Assembly (NCBI RefSeq): GCF_007005445.1
Contig: NZ_CP041387.1
Coordinates: forward strand, 3,435,001-3,499,000
Length of the DNA stretch: 64,000 bases
From: Rhodopseudomonas palustris
Lineage (GTDB): Bacteria > Pseudomonadota > Alphaproteobacteria > Rhizobiales > Xanthobacteraceae
Reading direction: 5' to 3'
Shown here in pieces: positions 17,034 through 26,420 of this stretch (positions are counted from its first letter, which is position 1; each line of letters begins with the position of its first letter). A program made the translations under genes and the position numbers. A model generated the notes under the pieces. That model saw only the letters and a list, made by a program, of their open reading frames with translations. It made no database searches and was not told where the DNA came from.

Positions 17034-17786
17034 TTGACCGGACGGATTCTCATCACGGGCGCAGGGCGAGGCATCGGGTTCGCGATCGCGCAGGTGCTGG
17101 CCCGGGACGGTTTTTCACTGGCGCTGGTGACGAAAACCGAGGCCTCGGCTTCGAAACTGCGCGCAGAGCGCTTCGTCGCGGAAGCGGACGCTGTCGTCGT
17201 CGCATTCGATCTTGCCGATCCCACGGCTTTGGGCACGTTCGTCGCGGAATGGCGGGAGCCGCTTTGGGGCGTTGTCCACAATGCCGGCATCTGCGAAACG
17301 GCGGGCATTGCCGACTCTGACCGCGACCCCTGGCGGGACGTGCTCGCCGTCAATCTTGAGGCGCCCTACCGACTGACCCGCGGACTGTTACCGCGGATTT
17401 CGCGGCCCGGCCGAATCGTCACCATCGGGTCGCAGCTTTCGGTCGAGGGCCGCGCCGGCTACGGCGCCTATTGCGCCTCGAAATTCGGCCTGATCGGACT
17501 CACCAAGTGCTGGGCCAAGGAGCTCGGCCGCGACGGCGTCACCGTCAACGCCGTATGTCCGGGCTGGGTCGACACCGAAATGACCAACAGCGACATCGAT
17601 CGCCTCGCCGCCGAGCAGGGACGCGATGCGGCAGCGTTCAAGGCCGAGATCGCCGATCCGCTCGAACTGAAGCGCTTCAACAGTCCCGAAGAGGTCGCCG
17701 AACTGGTGGGGTTTCTGATGTCGGAGAAGTCCTCCGGTATCACCGGCCGGGCCTGGCTGATGCAGACGGTGTGGAATCAGCAATAG
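17034..17786 (+). CDS. Short-chain dehydrogenase/reductase
   Basis: 250 residues starting at TTG (MTGRILITGAGRGIG), with GGGAAA just upstream; no in-frame ATG lies close to the fold start. TGAGRGIG at 8-15 binds NAD(P), HNAG at 82-85, the catalytic Ser is about 133, and Y146 and K150 form YxxxK. C-terminal PGWVDTEM is typical. It resembles 3-oxoacyl-ACP reductases in sequence, but its setting between a GT4 gene and a DUF5672 gene suggests reduction of a sugar, cyclitol ketone or acyl precursor. It is a candidate partner of the cyclase at 12147, which is inference only. The next gene starts on the base after its stop. Confidence 0.8.
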   Translation: MTGRILITGAGRGIGFAIAQVLARDGFSLALVTKTEASASKLRAERFVAEADAVVVAFDLADPTALGTFVAEWREPLWGVVHNAGICETAGIADSDRDPWRDVLAVNLEAPYRLTRGLLPRISRPGRIVTIGSQLSVEGRAGYGAYCASKFGLIGLTKCWAKELGRDGVTVNAVCPGWVDTEMTNSDIDRLAAEQGRDAAAFKAEIADPLELKRFNSPEEVAELVGFLMSEKSSGITGRAWLMQTVWNQQ

Positions 17787-18599
17787 ATGCCGGCCGTCAC
17801 TCCAGTCGTCGTCGTTCCCGTATACAAAGAGAACAACGAGCCCGAAGCGCGAACCTCCCTTCGACATCTGAGACGCTTTCTCGGCCGTTATCGGCTGGTG
17901 CTGGCAAAACCTGCACATCTCGACTGGTCGGTCGAAGGGCTGGACAACGAAGTATTTCCCGATGAGAACTTTCAATCCCTCCACGGGTACAATCGTCTGC
18001 TGCTTTCACCGTCGTTCTATCGCCGCTTCGCCCAACACAGTCACATCCTGATCTACCAGCTCGACGCACTGGCGTTTCGCGACGAGCTGACCGAATGGTG
18101 CGAGAGCGACTACGACTATATCGGCGCAAGCTGGTACCCTCATCTGATCGAGAAATACATCGGCGAACCGTGGCCATTCGCCAAGATCGGAGCGGGCAAT
18201 GGCGGTTTCAGTCTGCGCCGCGTATCCGCCTTCATGTCCCATCTGGAGAACCGACGGCCGACGTTGCGTCACGCGCTCGACCGGCTGCTGGAAGGCGATC
18301 TCGACGCAGCAAACCGTCTCTTGCGCTACCGCAAGCATTTGACGCCGTCGAACTACGTCCAGCACAAGATGCTGGCTGAAGACGTGTATTGGGGTGTTTT
18401 CGCGCCGCTGATCGACCCGTCATTCCGGGTCGCGCCGGTCGAAGTCGCGAACCGGTTCTCGTTCGAATACGATCCGAATTTCCTGCTGCAGCAATCCGGC
18501 GGGCGCATCCCGTTCGGGTGTCACGCCTGGTATCGCTTCCAGGATGCCCGCACGTTCTGGCAGAGCCGACTGCTGCCGCCGGACGGCAGTCCGGCCTGA
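17787..18599 (+). CDS. DUF5672 family protein, putative glycan-modifying enzyme
   Basis: 270 residues. VVVVPVYKENNE at the start, then YQLDALAFRDELTEWC, YDYIGASWY and GNGGFSLRR are hallmarks of DUF5672. The family resembles GT-A glycosyltransferases (a DxD-like QLDALAF region and the GNGGFSLR segment) and occurs in polysaccharide loci, but I know of no established reaction. The ATG abuts the stop of the dehydrogenase gene (tagATG), so translational coupling is likely. It ends the plus-strand run, convergent with the CDP-sugar operon 6 bases away. Confidence 0.78.
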   Translation: MPAVTPVVVVPVYKENNEPEARTSLRHLRRFLGRYRLVLAKPAHLDWSVEGLDNEVFPDENFQSLHGYNRLLLSPSFYRRFAQHSHILIYQLDALAFRDELTEWCESDYDYIGASWYPHLIEKYIGEPWPFAKIGAGNGGFSLRRVSAFMSHLENRRPTLRHALDRLLEGDLDAANRLLRYRKHLTPSNYVQHKMLAEDVYWGVFAPLIDPSFRVAPVEVANRFSFEYDPNFLLQQSGGRIPFGCHAWYRFQDARTFWQSRLLPPDGSPA

Positions 18600-18605
18600 C
18601 CGCCG

Positions 18606-19517
18606 TCAGCCACGCTGCTCGGCCCACCATTCATAAGTCGACGTCAGACCGCTCAGCAGATCATGCGCCGGACGCCAGCCGGTGGAGCGGAGCTGCGTCG
18701 AATCGCCGACCAGCAGCGGCGGATCTCCGGCGCGATCGGGGCGAGCACCGAGTTGCACCAGGTCCGGGCGGCCGCTGATCTCGCCGAGCTTCGTGACGAT
18801 CTCGGCGAGTCGCACGGGAACGCCGGACGACAGATTCACAGCGCCCTGCAACGAGGCGTGCAGCAAGGCGATCGCTGCATCGGCGAGATCGTCGATATGC
18901 ATGAAATCCCGCCAGGCCGAGCCGGAGGAAAACGCCGCGGGCTCCCCGCAGGCGAGTTGCCTGCACGCATAGGGGATCAACCGGCCGGCGTTTTCGAAGG
19001 GCCCATAGCCGAAGAACACCCGGCCGGTGGCGGCCGAGCACCCCGCTTTGGCCGCGGCGGTCTGAAGCACGTCGTGAAACGACTTCTTGGCTACGCCATA
19101 CAACGTCGATGGCCGCTCCGGCGTGACACCTTCGACCATATATCCGTGCGACCAGTCGTATTCGGCGGCGGTGCCGATCTGGACGAAACGCTGGCCGCCC
19201 GCGGCCAGAAAGGCCTGGAGCAGATCGCAGCTCGCCGCCAGCCAGCGCAGGTTGGCAGGGCTCTCCCAGTAATCGTTGTGAGCGGTGATCCAGGCGGCGT
19301 GGATCAGATGGGTGGGCCGCACCGTCGCGACCAGCGCCCCCGCTGCGCCAGGGGCAGTGAGGTCGAGGCCGTGCCAGTTCGTCCGAGTGGTCGGCGGCAG
19401 CTCCCCACCGCCCGGTGAATGAGTCGCATGAATCTCGGTGACGGCCGCATCGGCCTCGAGACGGGTCAGCAGGTGCCGCCCGATGAACCCCCGTGCTCCC
19501 GTCACCAGCACACGCAT
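18606..19517 (-). CDS. NAD-dependent epimerase/dehydratase, probable reductase of a branched CDP-deoxysugar
   Basis: 303 residues from the ATG at 19517 (MRVLVTGARGFIGRH). Extended SDR fold with GARGFIG, GTAAEYDWS and the catalytic YGVAK. It is the last gene of the minus-strand operon rfbG-rfbF-methyltransferase-rfbC. In analogous deoxysugar pathways the final step is a 4-ketoreduction after C-methylation and epimerisation, so that is the likely role. The stop lies 6 bases from the convergent DUF5672 gene. Confidence 0.8.
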   Translation of the reverse strand: MRVLVTGARGFIGRHLLTRLEADAAVTEIHATHSPGGGELPPTTRTNWHGLDLTAPGAAGALVATVRPTHLIHAAWITAHNDYWESPANLRWLAASCDLLQAFLAAGGQRFVQIGTAAEYDWSHGYMVEGVTPERPSTLYGVAKKSFHDVLQTAAAKAGCSAATGRVFFGYGPFENAGRLIPYACRQLACGEPAAFSSGSAWRDFMHIDDLADAAIALLHASLQGAVNLSSGVPVRLAEIVTKLGEISGRPDLVQLGARPDRAGDPPLLVGDSTQLRSTGWRPAHDLLSGLTSTYEWWAEQRG

Positions 19518-19534
19518 GTCGAGCCTTCGTCCTG

Positions 19535-20080
19535 TTACGGCGTCAGCGCCAGATCGCCCAGGCCAGGCAGAACCGCGTCGCGCGCGCTGATCACCTCCGG
19601 CGGGTGCGGCCAGACGATCCCGACCTGCGCATCGTTCCAGTTCAAGCCGCGGGCAAGATCGGCCTGGTAAGGCTGTGCGATCTGATACGCCACCATGGCC
19701 TCGTCGCTCAGCGTCAGAAAGCCGTGGGCGAAACCCTGCGGGATGTACAGCGCCAGATGATTGTCCGCGGTCAGTTCCTGGCCGAACCATTGCCCGAACG
19801 TCTTCGATCCGGGGCGGATATCGACCGCAACGTCATAGATCGCGCCCTGCACGACGCGGACCAGCTTGTCCTCCATCCGCGGCGCCGCCTGGAAATGCAT
19901 CCCACGCAGCGTATGGCGGCGCTGGTTGAAGGAAAAGCTGCACTGATCGATCTCCGGATTGAGGCCTCGCTCGCGGAACGTCGTGGCGCAGAAGGTGCGC
20001 ATGAAGAATCCGCGCTCGTCGCGAAACGGCTCGGGCTCGATCACGAAGCAGCCGTCGAGCGGAGTCGGGACGATCTTCAT
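19535..20080 (-). CDS. rfbC: dTDP-4-dehydrorhamnose 3,5-epimerase family (first copy)
   Basis: 181 residues, cupin-fold epimerase of RmlC size. FRDERGFFMRTF, QRRHTLRGMHFQ with the catalytic His, and VDIRPGSKTFGQW are family motifs. The ATG overlaps the methyltransferase stop (ATGA, 20077-20080), so it is translationally coupled. Placement within a CDP-hexose operon suggests that it acts on the CDP-4-keto sugar after C-methylation, as a 3- or 5-epimerase, rather than on dTDP-rhamnose. A second copy lies at 23507. Confidence 0.85.
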   Translation of the reverse strand: MKIVPTPLDGCFVIEPEPFRDERGFFMRTFCATTFRERGLNPEIDQCSFSFNQRRHTLRGMHFQAAPRMEDKLVRVVQGAIYDVAVDIRPGSKTFGQWFGQELTADNHLALYIPQGFAHGFLTLSDEAMVAYQIAQPYQADLARGLNWNDAQVGIVWPHPPEVISARDAVLPGLGDLALTP

Positions 20081-21336
20081 GCGCGGACCGCGTCGACGAT
20101 CTTCGGCGTCGGGATCGGGATGATGAACTTGCCGCCCCAGTCGGCGATCGCCGCCATCTGCGCGGTGATTTCCTTCTCCAGATTCCACGGTAGAATCACC
20201 AGGTAGTCCGGCTTGGCCTCGGTGATCGCCTGCGGCGCCAGGATCGGCAAACGCGTGCCGGGCAGGAACATGCCCTGCTTGTGCGGCGACATGTCGACGG
20301 TGAAGTCGATCATGTCGGCGCCGACGCCGCAGTAGTTCAGCAGCGTGTTGCCTTTCGCCGGCGCGCCGTAGGCGGCGATGGTCTTGCCTTGGCGCTTGAG
20401 GTCGATCAGCAGCGAGAGGAAGGCCCGCTTGGTTTCGCGGACCTTCTCGGCGAACGCCAGATACGGCGCGTCGGTGTCGAGGCCGAGCCGTCGCTCGAGC
20501 TCGCGGACCTCCGCCAGACCGGGACCGTCGATGTGGCCGGCGTCCTTGCGGCAGGCGAACAGCCGCAGTGATCCACCGTGGGTCGGCAGTTGCTGGACGT
20601 CGAACACGCGCAGACCCTGCGCCGCGAAGATGCGCTCGCAAGCCAGCAGCGACAGATACGAGAAGTGCTCGTGATAGATCGTGTCGAACTGATTGAGCGC
20701 GAGCATGTTGGCGACATGCGGGAATTCGAAGGTGGCGACGCCCTCGGCGGCGAGCAGGATCGAGAAGCCTTTGACGAAATCGTTGATGTCCGGAACGTGG
20801 GCCAGCACGTTGTTGGCGGCGGTCAGCCGTGCGCGCTTGCCGCTCGCGACCAGTTCCTGCGCGGTCGCCGCGCCGAAGAACTTCACAATGGTCGGAATAC
20901 CGCGCTCTTCCTGCGCAACCTTGGCGACCGACGCGCTCGGCTCGATCCCGAGCACCGGGACGCCGGCCTTGTCGAAGTACTGCAGCAGATAGCCGTCGTT
21001 GCTGGCGATCTCGACGACGAGATCGGACGGGCCGATGGCGAAACGCCGCCGCATGTCCTCGGTATAGCGTTCGGCGTGGGCGAGCCACGACGTCGAATAC
21101 GAGGAGAAATACGCGTAGTCCTCACGGAACAGGTCGTCCGAGCGGAAGAAGTTCTGCAATTGCACCAGCCGGCACGATTCGCAGACGAACGTGCGCAGCG
21201 GATAGAACGGCTCCGGACCATCGACCCTGGATGCGGTCAGGTAGTCGTTGGAGATCGGCGTGCTGCCGAGATCCGCGACCAGAATCCGGAGCGGAGTCCC
21301 GCAATGTCTGCAAACGTGGCTTGCCGTATCAGTCAT
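20077..21336 (-). CDS. SAM-dependent C-methyltransferase of a 4-keto-6-deoxysugar
   Basis: 419 residues. The N-terminal zinc site is CRHC (9-12) with CESC (52-55). The SAM-binding core starts at EIASNDGYLL (about 109), and YHEHFSY (221-227) contains the catalytic-type His of the sugar 3-C-methyltransferases (TylCIII/TcaB9 family). A C-terminal Rossmann-like domain follows. The start ATG has AAGG about 10 bases upstream. The family adds a methyl group at C-3 of a TDP- or CDP-linked 4-keto-6-deoxyhexose, and rfbF and rfbG directly upstream provide CDP-4-keto-6-deoxyglucose. The product is therefore probably a 3-C-methyl branched sugar (inference). Confidence 0.85.
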   Translation of the reverse strand: MTDTASHVCRHCGTPLRILVADLGSTPISNDYLTASRVDGPEPFYPLRTFVCESCRLVQLQNFFRSDDLFREDYAYFSSYSTSWLAHAERYTEDMRRRFAIGPSDLVVEIASNDGYLLQYFDKAGVPVLGIEPSASVAKVAQEERGIPTIVKFFGAATAQELVASGKRARLTAANNVLAHVPDINDFVKGFSILLAAEGVATFEFPHVANMLALNQFDTIYHEHFSYLSLLACERIFAAQGLRVFDVQQLPTHGGSLRLFACRKDAGHIDGPGLAEVRELERRLGLDTDAPYLAFAEKVRETKRAFLSLLIDLKRQGKTIAAYGAPAKGNTLLNYCGVGADMIDFTVDMSPHKQGMFLPGTRLPILAPQAITEAKPDYLVILPWNLEKEITAQMAAIADWGGKFIIPIPTPKIVDAVRA

Positions 21337-21383
21337 GAACAAAATACCTTGGGGTGTGCCGCCGGATCGAACTCGGCCGGCTG

Positions 21384-22166
21384 CTACCAGATCTTCCACG
21401 GGGCCTTGGACGAGGTCCAGAGCTGCTCGAGATATTGCTTGTCGCGCAGCGTATCCATCGGATGCCAGAATCCGTGGTGCTTGTAGGCGCTGAGCTGACC
21501 GTCGCGCGCCAACCCTTCGAGCGGCTCGCGCTCCCAGATCGTGGCGTCGCCGTCGATGTACTTGAACACTTCGGGAGACAGCACGAAGAACCCGCCATTG
21601 ATCCAGCCGAGCTCACCGTCGGGCTTTTCCTGGAAGCTGGTGACACCGTCGTTGTCGTCGAAATTGAGGGCGCCAAATCGGCCCGGCGGGCTGACCGCGG
21701 TGATGGTCGCGAGCTTGCCATGGGAACGATGGAAGCTGAGCAATGCCGTAATGTCGACGTCGGCGACGCCATCGCCATAGGTCATACAGAAAGGAGCATT
21801 GCCGACATAGTCACCGACACGTTTGATGCGACCGCCGGTCATCGTCTCCGAACCCGTGTCCACCAACGTGATAGTCCAGTCTTCAGCGCGCTTTTTCTGA
21901 TATATGATCGAGTTGTCGGCAAAATTGAATGTGACGTCCGATTGATGCAGAAAGTAATTCGAGAAATACTCCTTGATCAGGTACCCCTTGTAGCCAAGGC
22001 ACACGACGAACTCTTTGATACCGTGTGCATGGAATATCTTCATAATGTGCCACAGGATTGGCAGGCCGCCGATTTCGACCAGCGGCTTTGGTCGCACAGA
22101 GGTCTCCTCTGCGATCCTAGTCCCCATGCCCCCCGCCAGAATGACGGCTTTGTTCACCACGTTCAT
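21384..22166 (-). CDS. rfbF: Glucose-1-phosphate cytidylyltransferase
   Basis: Makes CDP-glucose from CTP and glucose-1-phosphate. 260 residues, typical length. KAVILAGGMGTRIAEET at the N-terminus is the nucleotide-binding signature, with RPKPLVEIGG and MTYGDGVAD typical of RfbF. Second gene of the CDP-sugar operon, 91 bases after rfbG. The DNA at 21,840-22,250 is visibly less GC-rich than the neighbourhood (gatatatgatcgag, gaaaatactcc), consistent with acquisition by transfer. Confidence 0.93.
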   Translation of the reverse strand: MNVVNKAVILAGGMGTRIAEETSVRPKPLVEIGGLPILWHIMKIFHAHGIKEFVVCLGYKGYLIKEYFSNYFLHQSDVTFNFADNSIIYQKKRAEDWTITLVDTGSETMTGGRIKRVGDYVGNAPFCMTYGDGVADVDITALLSFHRSHGKLATITAVSPPGRFGALNFDDNDGVTSFQEKPDGELGWINGGFFVLSPEVFKYIDGDATIWEREPLEGLARDGQLSAYKHHGFWHPMDTLRDKQYLEQLWTSSKAPWKIW

Positions 22167-22257
22167 CAGGTTCAGCGCCCCTACGCAACAAAGGCAAGCC
22201 CGTGCCTCTAAGTTTCGACCGAATTAATCATAGCTCCAAATCGTCGAAAACAAGGGA

Positions 22258-23316
22258 TCAGGCGCCACAGTAGCGACCGATCTGCTCCATTGTGATCTTC
22301 GACGCGATCTTCGGATCTGCATAGAACTCGCGATACCACTCCGCAGTCGCGCGCAGTGTCTCAGCCAGCGCCCAGCGCGGCCGCCAGTCCAGCCTTTGGC
22401 GTGCCTTGGTGCTGTCGAGCACGAGCAATTCGGCCTCATGCTGCACCGCCTTGCCATAGACGATGTTGGCAGCCTTCCATTCCGAAGCAAGGGTATCCAG
22501 AAGAGTACGCACCGGCACACAATCTGCGACGTCCGGCCCCAAATTCCAAGCTTCGCCACTCCCGGACTTGCCACTGGTCATGCGATCCAACAAAGCAAGA
22601 TAGCCGTCCACGAGGCAAAGGACGTGCTGCCAAGGGCGTGTAGCGGAAGGATTTCGGACTTCAAGCGGCGTATCGGCGATTGCCGCTCGGACATAGTCCG
22701 GGACCAGGCGATTCTCCGACCAGTCCCCGCCTCCGATGATGTTACCACCCCTCGCACATTCGATCGCCATCGCGCGCCCCCACGATGGAAGTGAAGCGCG
22801 ATAGCTTGCGATCGCTATCTCGGCTGCCGACTTCGACGCGCTATAGGGATCCGCTCCGCCGATTCGATCATTCTCTCGATAGGGATGAATCCAGTTGCGG
22901 TTTTCATAGACCTTATCGGTCGTGATACACAAAACACCCGCGACACAATCGTTGCGCCTTGCTGCTTCGAGAACGTGAACCGTGCCAAGCACATTAGTCC
23001 GGTAAGTCTCGACCGGATGCGAATACGAAGCAAGTACGAGCGGTTGAGCTGCAAGGTGAAGGATTAGCTTGGGGCGACACGCCTCAACACAGGCAAGTAC
23101 GGTATCGAGATCGCCAATATCGCCTATCGTATGGCTGACCAGAATGGCTTCCGCATCGGTCGCGTCGAAAAGATTTGGCTTGGTAGTCGGGGAAAGAGCA
23201 AGCCCGTGGACGCGCGCGCCGAGCCGATGGAGCCAATGACAAGCCCAAGTCCCGGTAAACCCCGTGTGTCCGGTTACGAGAATGTCGAGCCCGGCGAGGT
23301 TTCGATAAGTGCTCAC
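22258..23316 (-). CDS. rfbG: CDP-glucose 4,6-dehydratase
   Basis: Converts CDP-glucose to CDP-4-keto-6-deoxyglucose. 352 residues. The GTG start at 23316 is set by a strong GGGGAGGAA ribosome site 8 bases upstream; the longer open frame lacks one. Visible features are VTGHTGFTGTW, LAAQPLV, TTDKVYEN and the catalytic YSASK. First gene of the operon, divergent from the rfbC-like gene at 23507 across a 190-base spacer that must hold both promoters. It has lower GC than the flanking genes. Confidence 0.93.
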   Translation of the reverse strand: MSTYRNLAGLDILVTGHTGFTGTWACHWLHRLGARVHGLALSPTTKPNLFDATDAEAILVSHTIGDIGDLDTVLACVEACRPKLILHLAAQPLVLASYSHPVETYRTNVLGTVHVLEAARRNDCVAGVLCITTDKVYENRNWIHPYRENDRIGGADPYSASKSAAEIAIASYRASLPSWGRAMAIECARGGNIIGGGDWSENRLVPDYVRAAIADTPLEVRNPSATRPWQHVLCLVDGYLALLDRMTSGKSGSGEAWNLGPDVADCVPVRTLLDTLASEWKAANIVYGKAVQHEAELLVLDSTKARQRLDWRPRWALAETLRATAEWYREFYADPKIASKITMEQIGRYCGA

Positions 23317-23506
23317 GGGCGATTCCTCCCCACGGTACCCAATCCACAATTCCGCCCGCGTAGCATGTTGCCGACCAGATAGCCACTGGCACAAGCTGAG
23401 GGCGCCTTGCCAATCAATGCCGTTTGCGCATAAGACGGACATTGTTTTTCATGGTGAGAATCGTCCTAGGTCAACCATCAAAGCGCCGATTTTCGAGGCT
23501 TTATTC

Positions 23507-24061
23507 ATGCAAATTCGCGAACTCGACATCCCCGGCGTCAAATTGCTGTCGCCGAGACGATTCTCGGATGATCGCGGCTGGTTCTCGGAAAGCTACAATC
23601 AGAAGACGCTCGCTCAGTTCGATATTCATTGGCAGTTCGTTCAGGACAATCATTCCTACTCGAAGCATGCCGGCACGATCCGCGGGTTTCATTTTCAGGC
23701 GCCGCCGCATGCCCAGGACAAGCTGGTCCGCTGCGTCCGTGGCAGCATCGTCGACATCGCGGTGGACCTGCGCGCCGGCTCGCCGACCTATGCGAAATGG
23801 GTCGCGGCGGAACTGTCCGCCGAGAACGGCGAACAACTGTTCGTTCCGGTCGGATTCGCGCATGCTTTCATCACGCTCCAGCCCGATACCGAAGTGCTCT
23901 ACAAAGTGACCAGCTTTTATGCGCCGGAATCCGACGGCGGCGTTCGATGGGACGATCCTACCATCGGGTTTCCGTGGAAACTGCCCCCGGGCGCCCCGCA
24001 TCTGTCGGCCAAGGATGCCAAGCTGCCGCGACTGCAAGACATCGAAACGCCGTTTCGGTGA
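23507..24061 (+). CDS. rfbC: dTDP-4-dehydrorhamnose 3,5-epimerase (second copy)
   Basis: 184 residues from the ATG at 23507 (MQIRELDIPGVKLLSPRR). FSDDRGWFSES, HAGTIRGFHFQ with the catalytic His, and VDLRAGSPTYAKW are RmlC motifs. It resembles the 19535 copy only in these core motifs. This free-standing copy is the better candidate for the true dTDP-L-rhamnose pathway enzyme, completing rfbB and rfbD some 17 kb away, although the division of labour cannot be proved from sequence. Confidence 0.88.
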   Translation: MQIRELDIPGVKLLSPRRFSDDRGWFSESYNQKTLAQFDIHWQFVQDNHSYSKHAGTIRGFHFQAPPHAQDKLVRCVRGSIVDIAVDLRAGSPTYAKWVAAELSAENGEQLFVPVGFAHAFITLQPDTEVLYKVTSFYAPESDGGVRWDDPTIGFPWKLPPGAPHLSAKDAKLPRLQDIETPFR

Positions 24062-24201
24062 TCGCGCCGGAACGTAGTTGGCCGGCGCCGGGCTTCGATC
24101 CGGACCGGTCCGCAACGCCCGGCCCGGCTCATCTCTTGACTTTCCGGGCCGGTCTGACTTCTAACCGTGCCCAGGCGCCCGAAATCCCGGGTCTTTTCTG
24201 A

Positions 24202-25200
<999 letters not shown>

Positions 25201-25205
25201 CGCCG

Positions 25206-26177
25206 ATGAGCTCGTCGACGCCTGCGCGGCTGTTGGTCACCGGCGCCACGGGGTTCGTCGGTCATCATCTGGTCGACACATTGGGCGCGCGTCTGCCGGA
25301 GAGCGAGATCCTGCTCGCCGATCGTCAGACTTCGTCGCTCCACGCCGGTTCACGGCGTCGCTTCGTGCGTCTCGACGTCAGCGACGCCGATGAGGTCGAC
25401 CGGCTGATCCGGACCGAGCAGCCCACCCATATCGTTCACCTCGCCGCCGTGGCTGCGGTAACCGCCGCGAATTCCGATCAACGGCTCGCCTGGGCGATCA
25501 ATTTCGGCGGAACGCAGAATCTCGCGCTCGCGGTGTCCGCATTCGCGCCGGATTGCCGGCTGCTCTATTGCAGCAGCGCTGAAGTCTATGGTGCCAGCTT
25601 CAAGTCTGGCCGGCCGCTCGATGAAAGCGCCTTGCTCGATCCGGTCAATCCGTATGGCGCAGCGAAAGCGGCCGCCGACATCATGTTGGGCCAGATGGCG
25701 CGCAGCGGACTACGGGTGCTGCGGCTTCGTCCGTTCAATCACACCGGCCCCGGCCAGACCCCGCAATTCGCCATTCCGGCTTTCGCCTCGCAGATCGCCA
25801 GGATCGAACGCGGCGAGCAGGAGCCGGTGATCAGCGTCGGCGACCTGTCGAGCCAGCGCGATTTCCTCGATGTACGGGACGTGGTCGACGCCTATCTCCG
25901 AGCGTTGCTGCGATTCGACGACCTGCCGAACGGCGCGGCAATCAATATCGCCTCCGGCGTCGCCCGGCCGCTGCAGGAAGCGCTCGACAGCCTTCTGTCG
26001 CTGACGTCGTCGAAGATCGAGGTGACGGTGGATCCGCAACGGCTGCGGCCGAACGATACGCCGGTCGCTTTCGGCAACGCCGCGCGAGCAGCCGAGTGGC
26101 TCGATTGGCGCCCGGCCCACGACTGGCCAGACACCATCGCCTCGGTTCTCGAGTACTGGCGTGGACAGACTGGCTGA
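25206..26177 (+). CDS. rmd: GDP-4-keto-6-deoxy-D-mannose reductase
   Basis: 323 residues, extended SDR. VTGATGFVGHH binds the cofactor, HLAAVAAV and CSSAEVYG follow, and YGAAK is the catalytic YxxxK. Coupled to gmd, it is best read as the 4-reductase giving GDP-D-rhamnose; a GDP-fucose synthase (WcaG) would be larger in its C-terminal part and has different motifs. D-rhamnose is common in alphaproteobacterial and pseudomonad O-antigens. Confidence 0.82.
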   Translation: MSSSTPARLLVTGATGFVGHHLVDTLGARLPESEILLADRQTSSLHAGSRRRFVRLDVSDADEVDRLIRTEQPTHIVHLAAVAAVTAANSDQRLAWAINFGGTQNLALAVSAFAPDCRLLYCSSAEVYGASFKSGRPLDESALLDPVNPYGAAKAAADIMLGQMARSGLRVLRLRPFNHTGPGQTPQFAIPAFASQIARIERGEQEPVISVGDLSSQRDFLDVRDVVDAYLRALLRFDDLPNGAAINIASGVARPLQEALDSLLSLTSSKIEVTVDPQRLRPNDTPVAFGNAARAAEWLDWRPAHDWPDTIASVLEYWRGQTG

Positions 26178-26420
26178 AAGGGAAACGCGATGCACGGTTC
26201 AGGCAAGTGCCGCATCATCGATCGCCCCGGCGGCAGTCCGGCCACAGCCACTGGGGTATGAGGATTCAGTATTGACACGTCCCTGCCGGCGCGCAACCGG
26301 CCGGGTAACACGACCATCCCGTCCTGCCGATGCCACCCCGATCCGGGGCACCTCGTCTGCAAGCCGGCTGTTCTTGCCACTGCCCCGATGCCGAGGCTAA
26401 CCTTGATCAACGAGGACTCG

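Noticed and set aside
26161-26400. Short open frame between rmd and manC
   Set aside because: Arg/Pro-rich composition and no ribosome site; the spacer looks non-coding.
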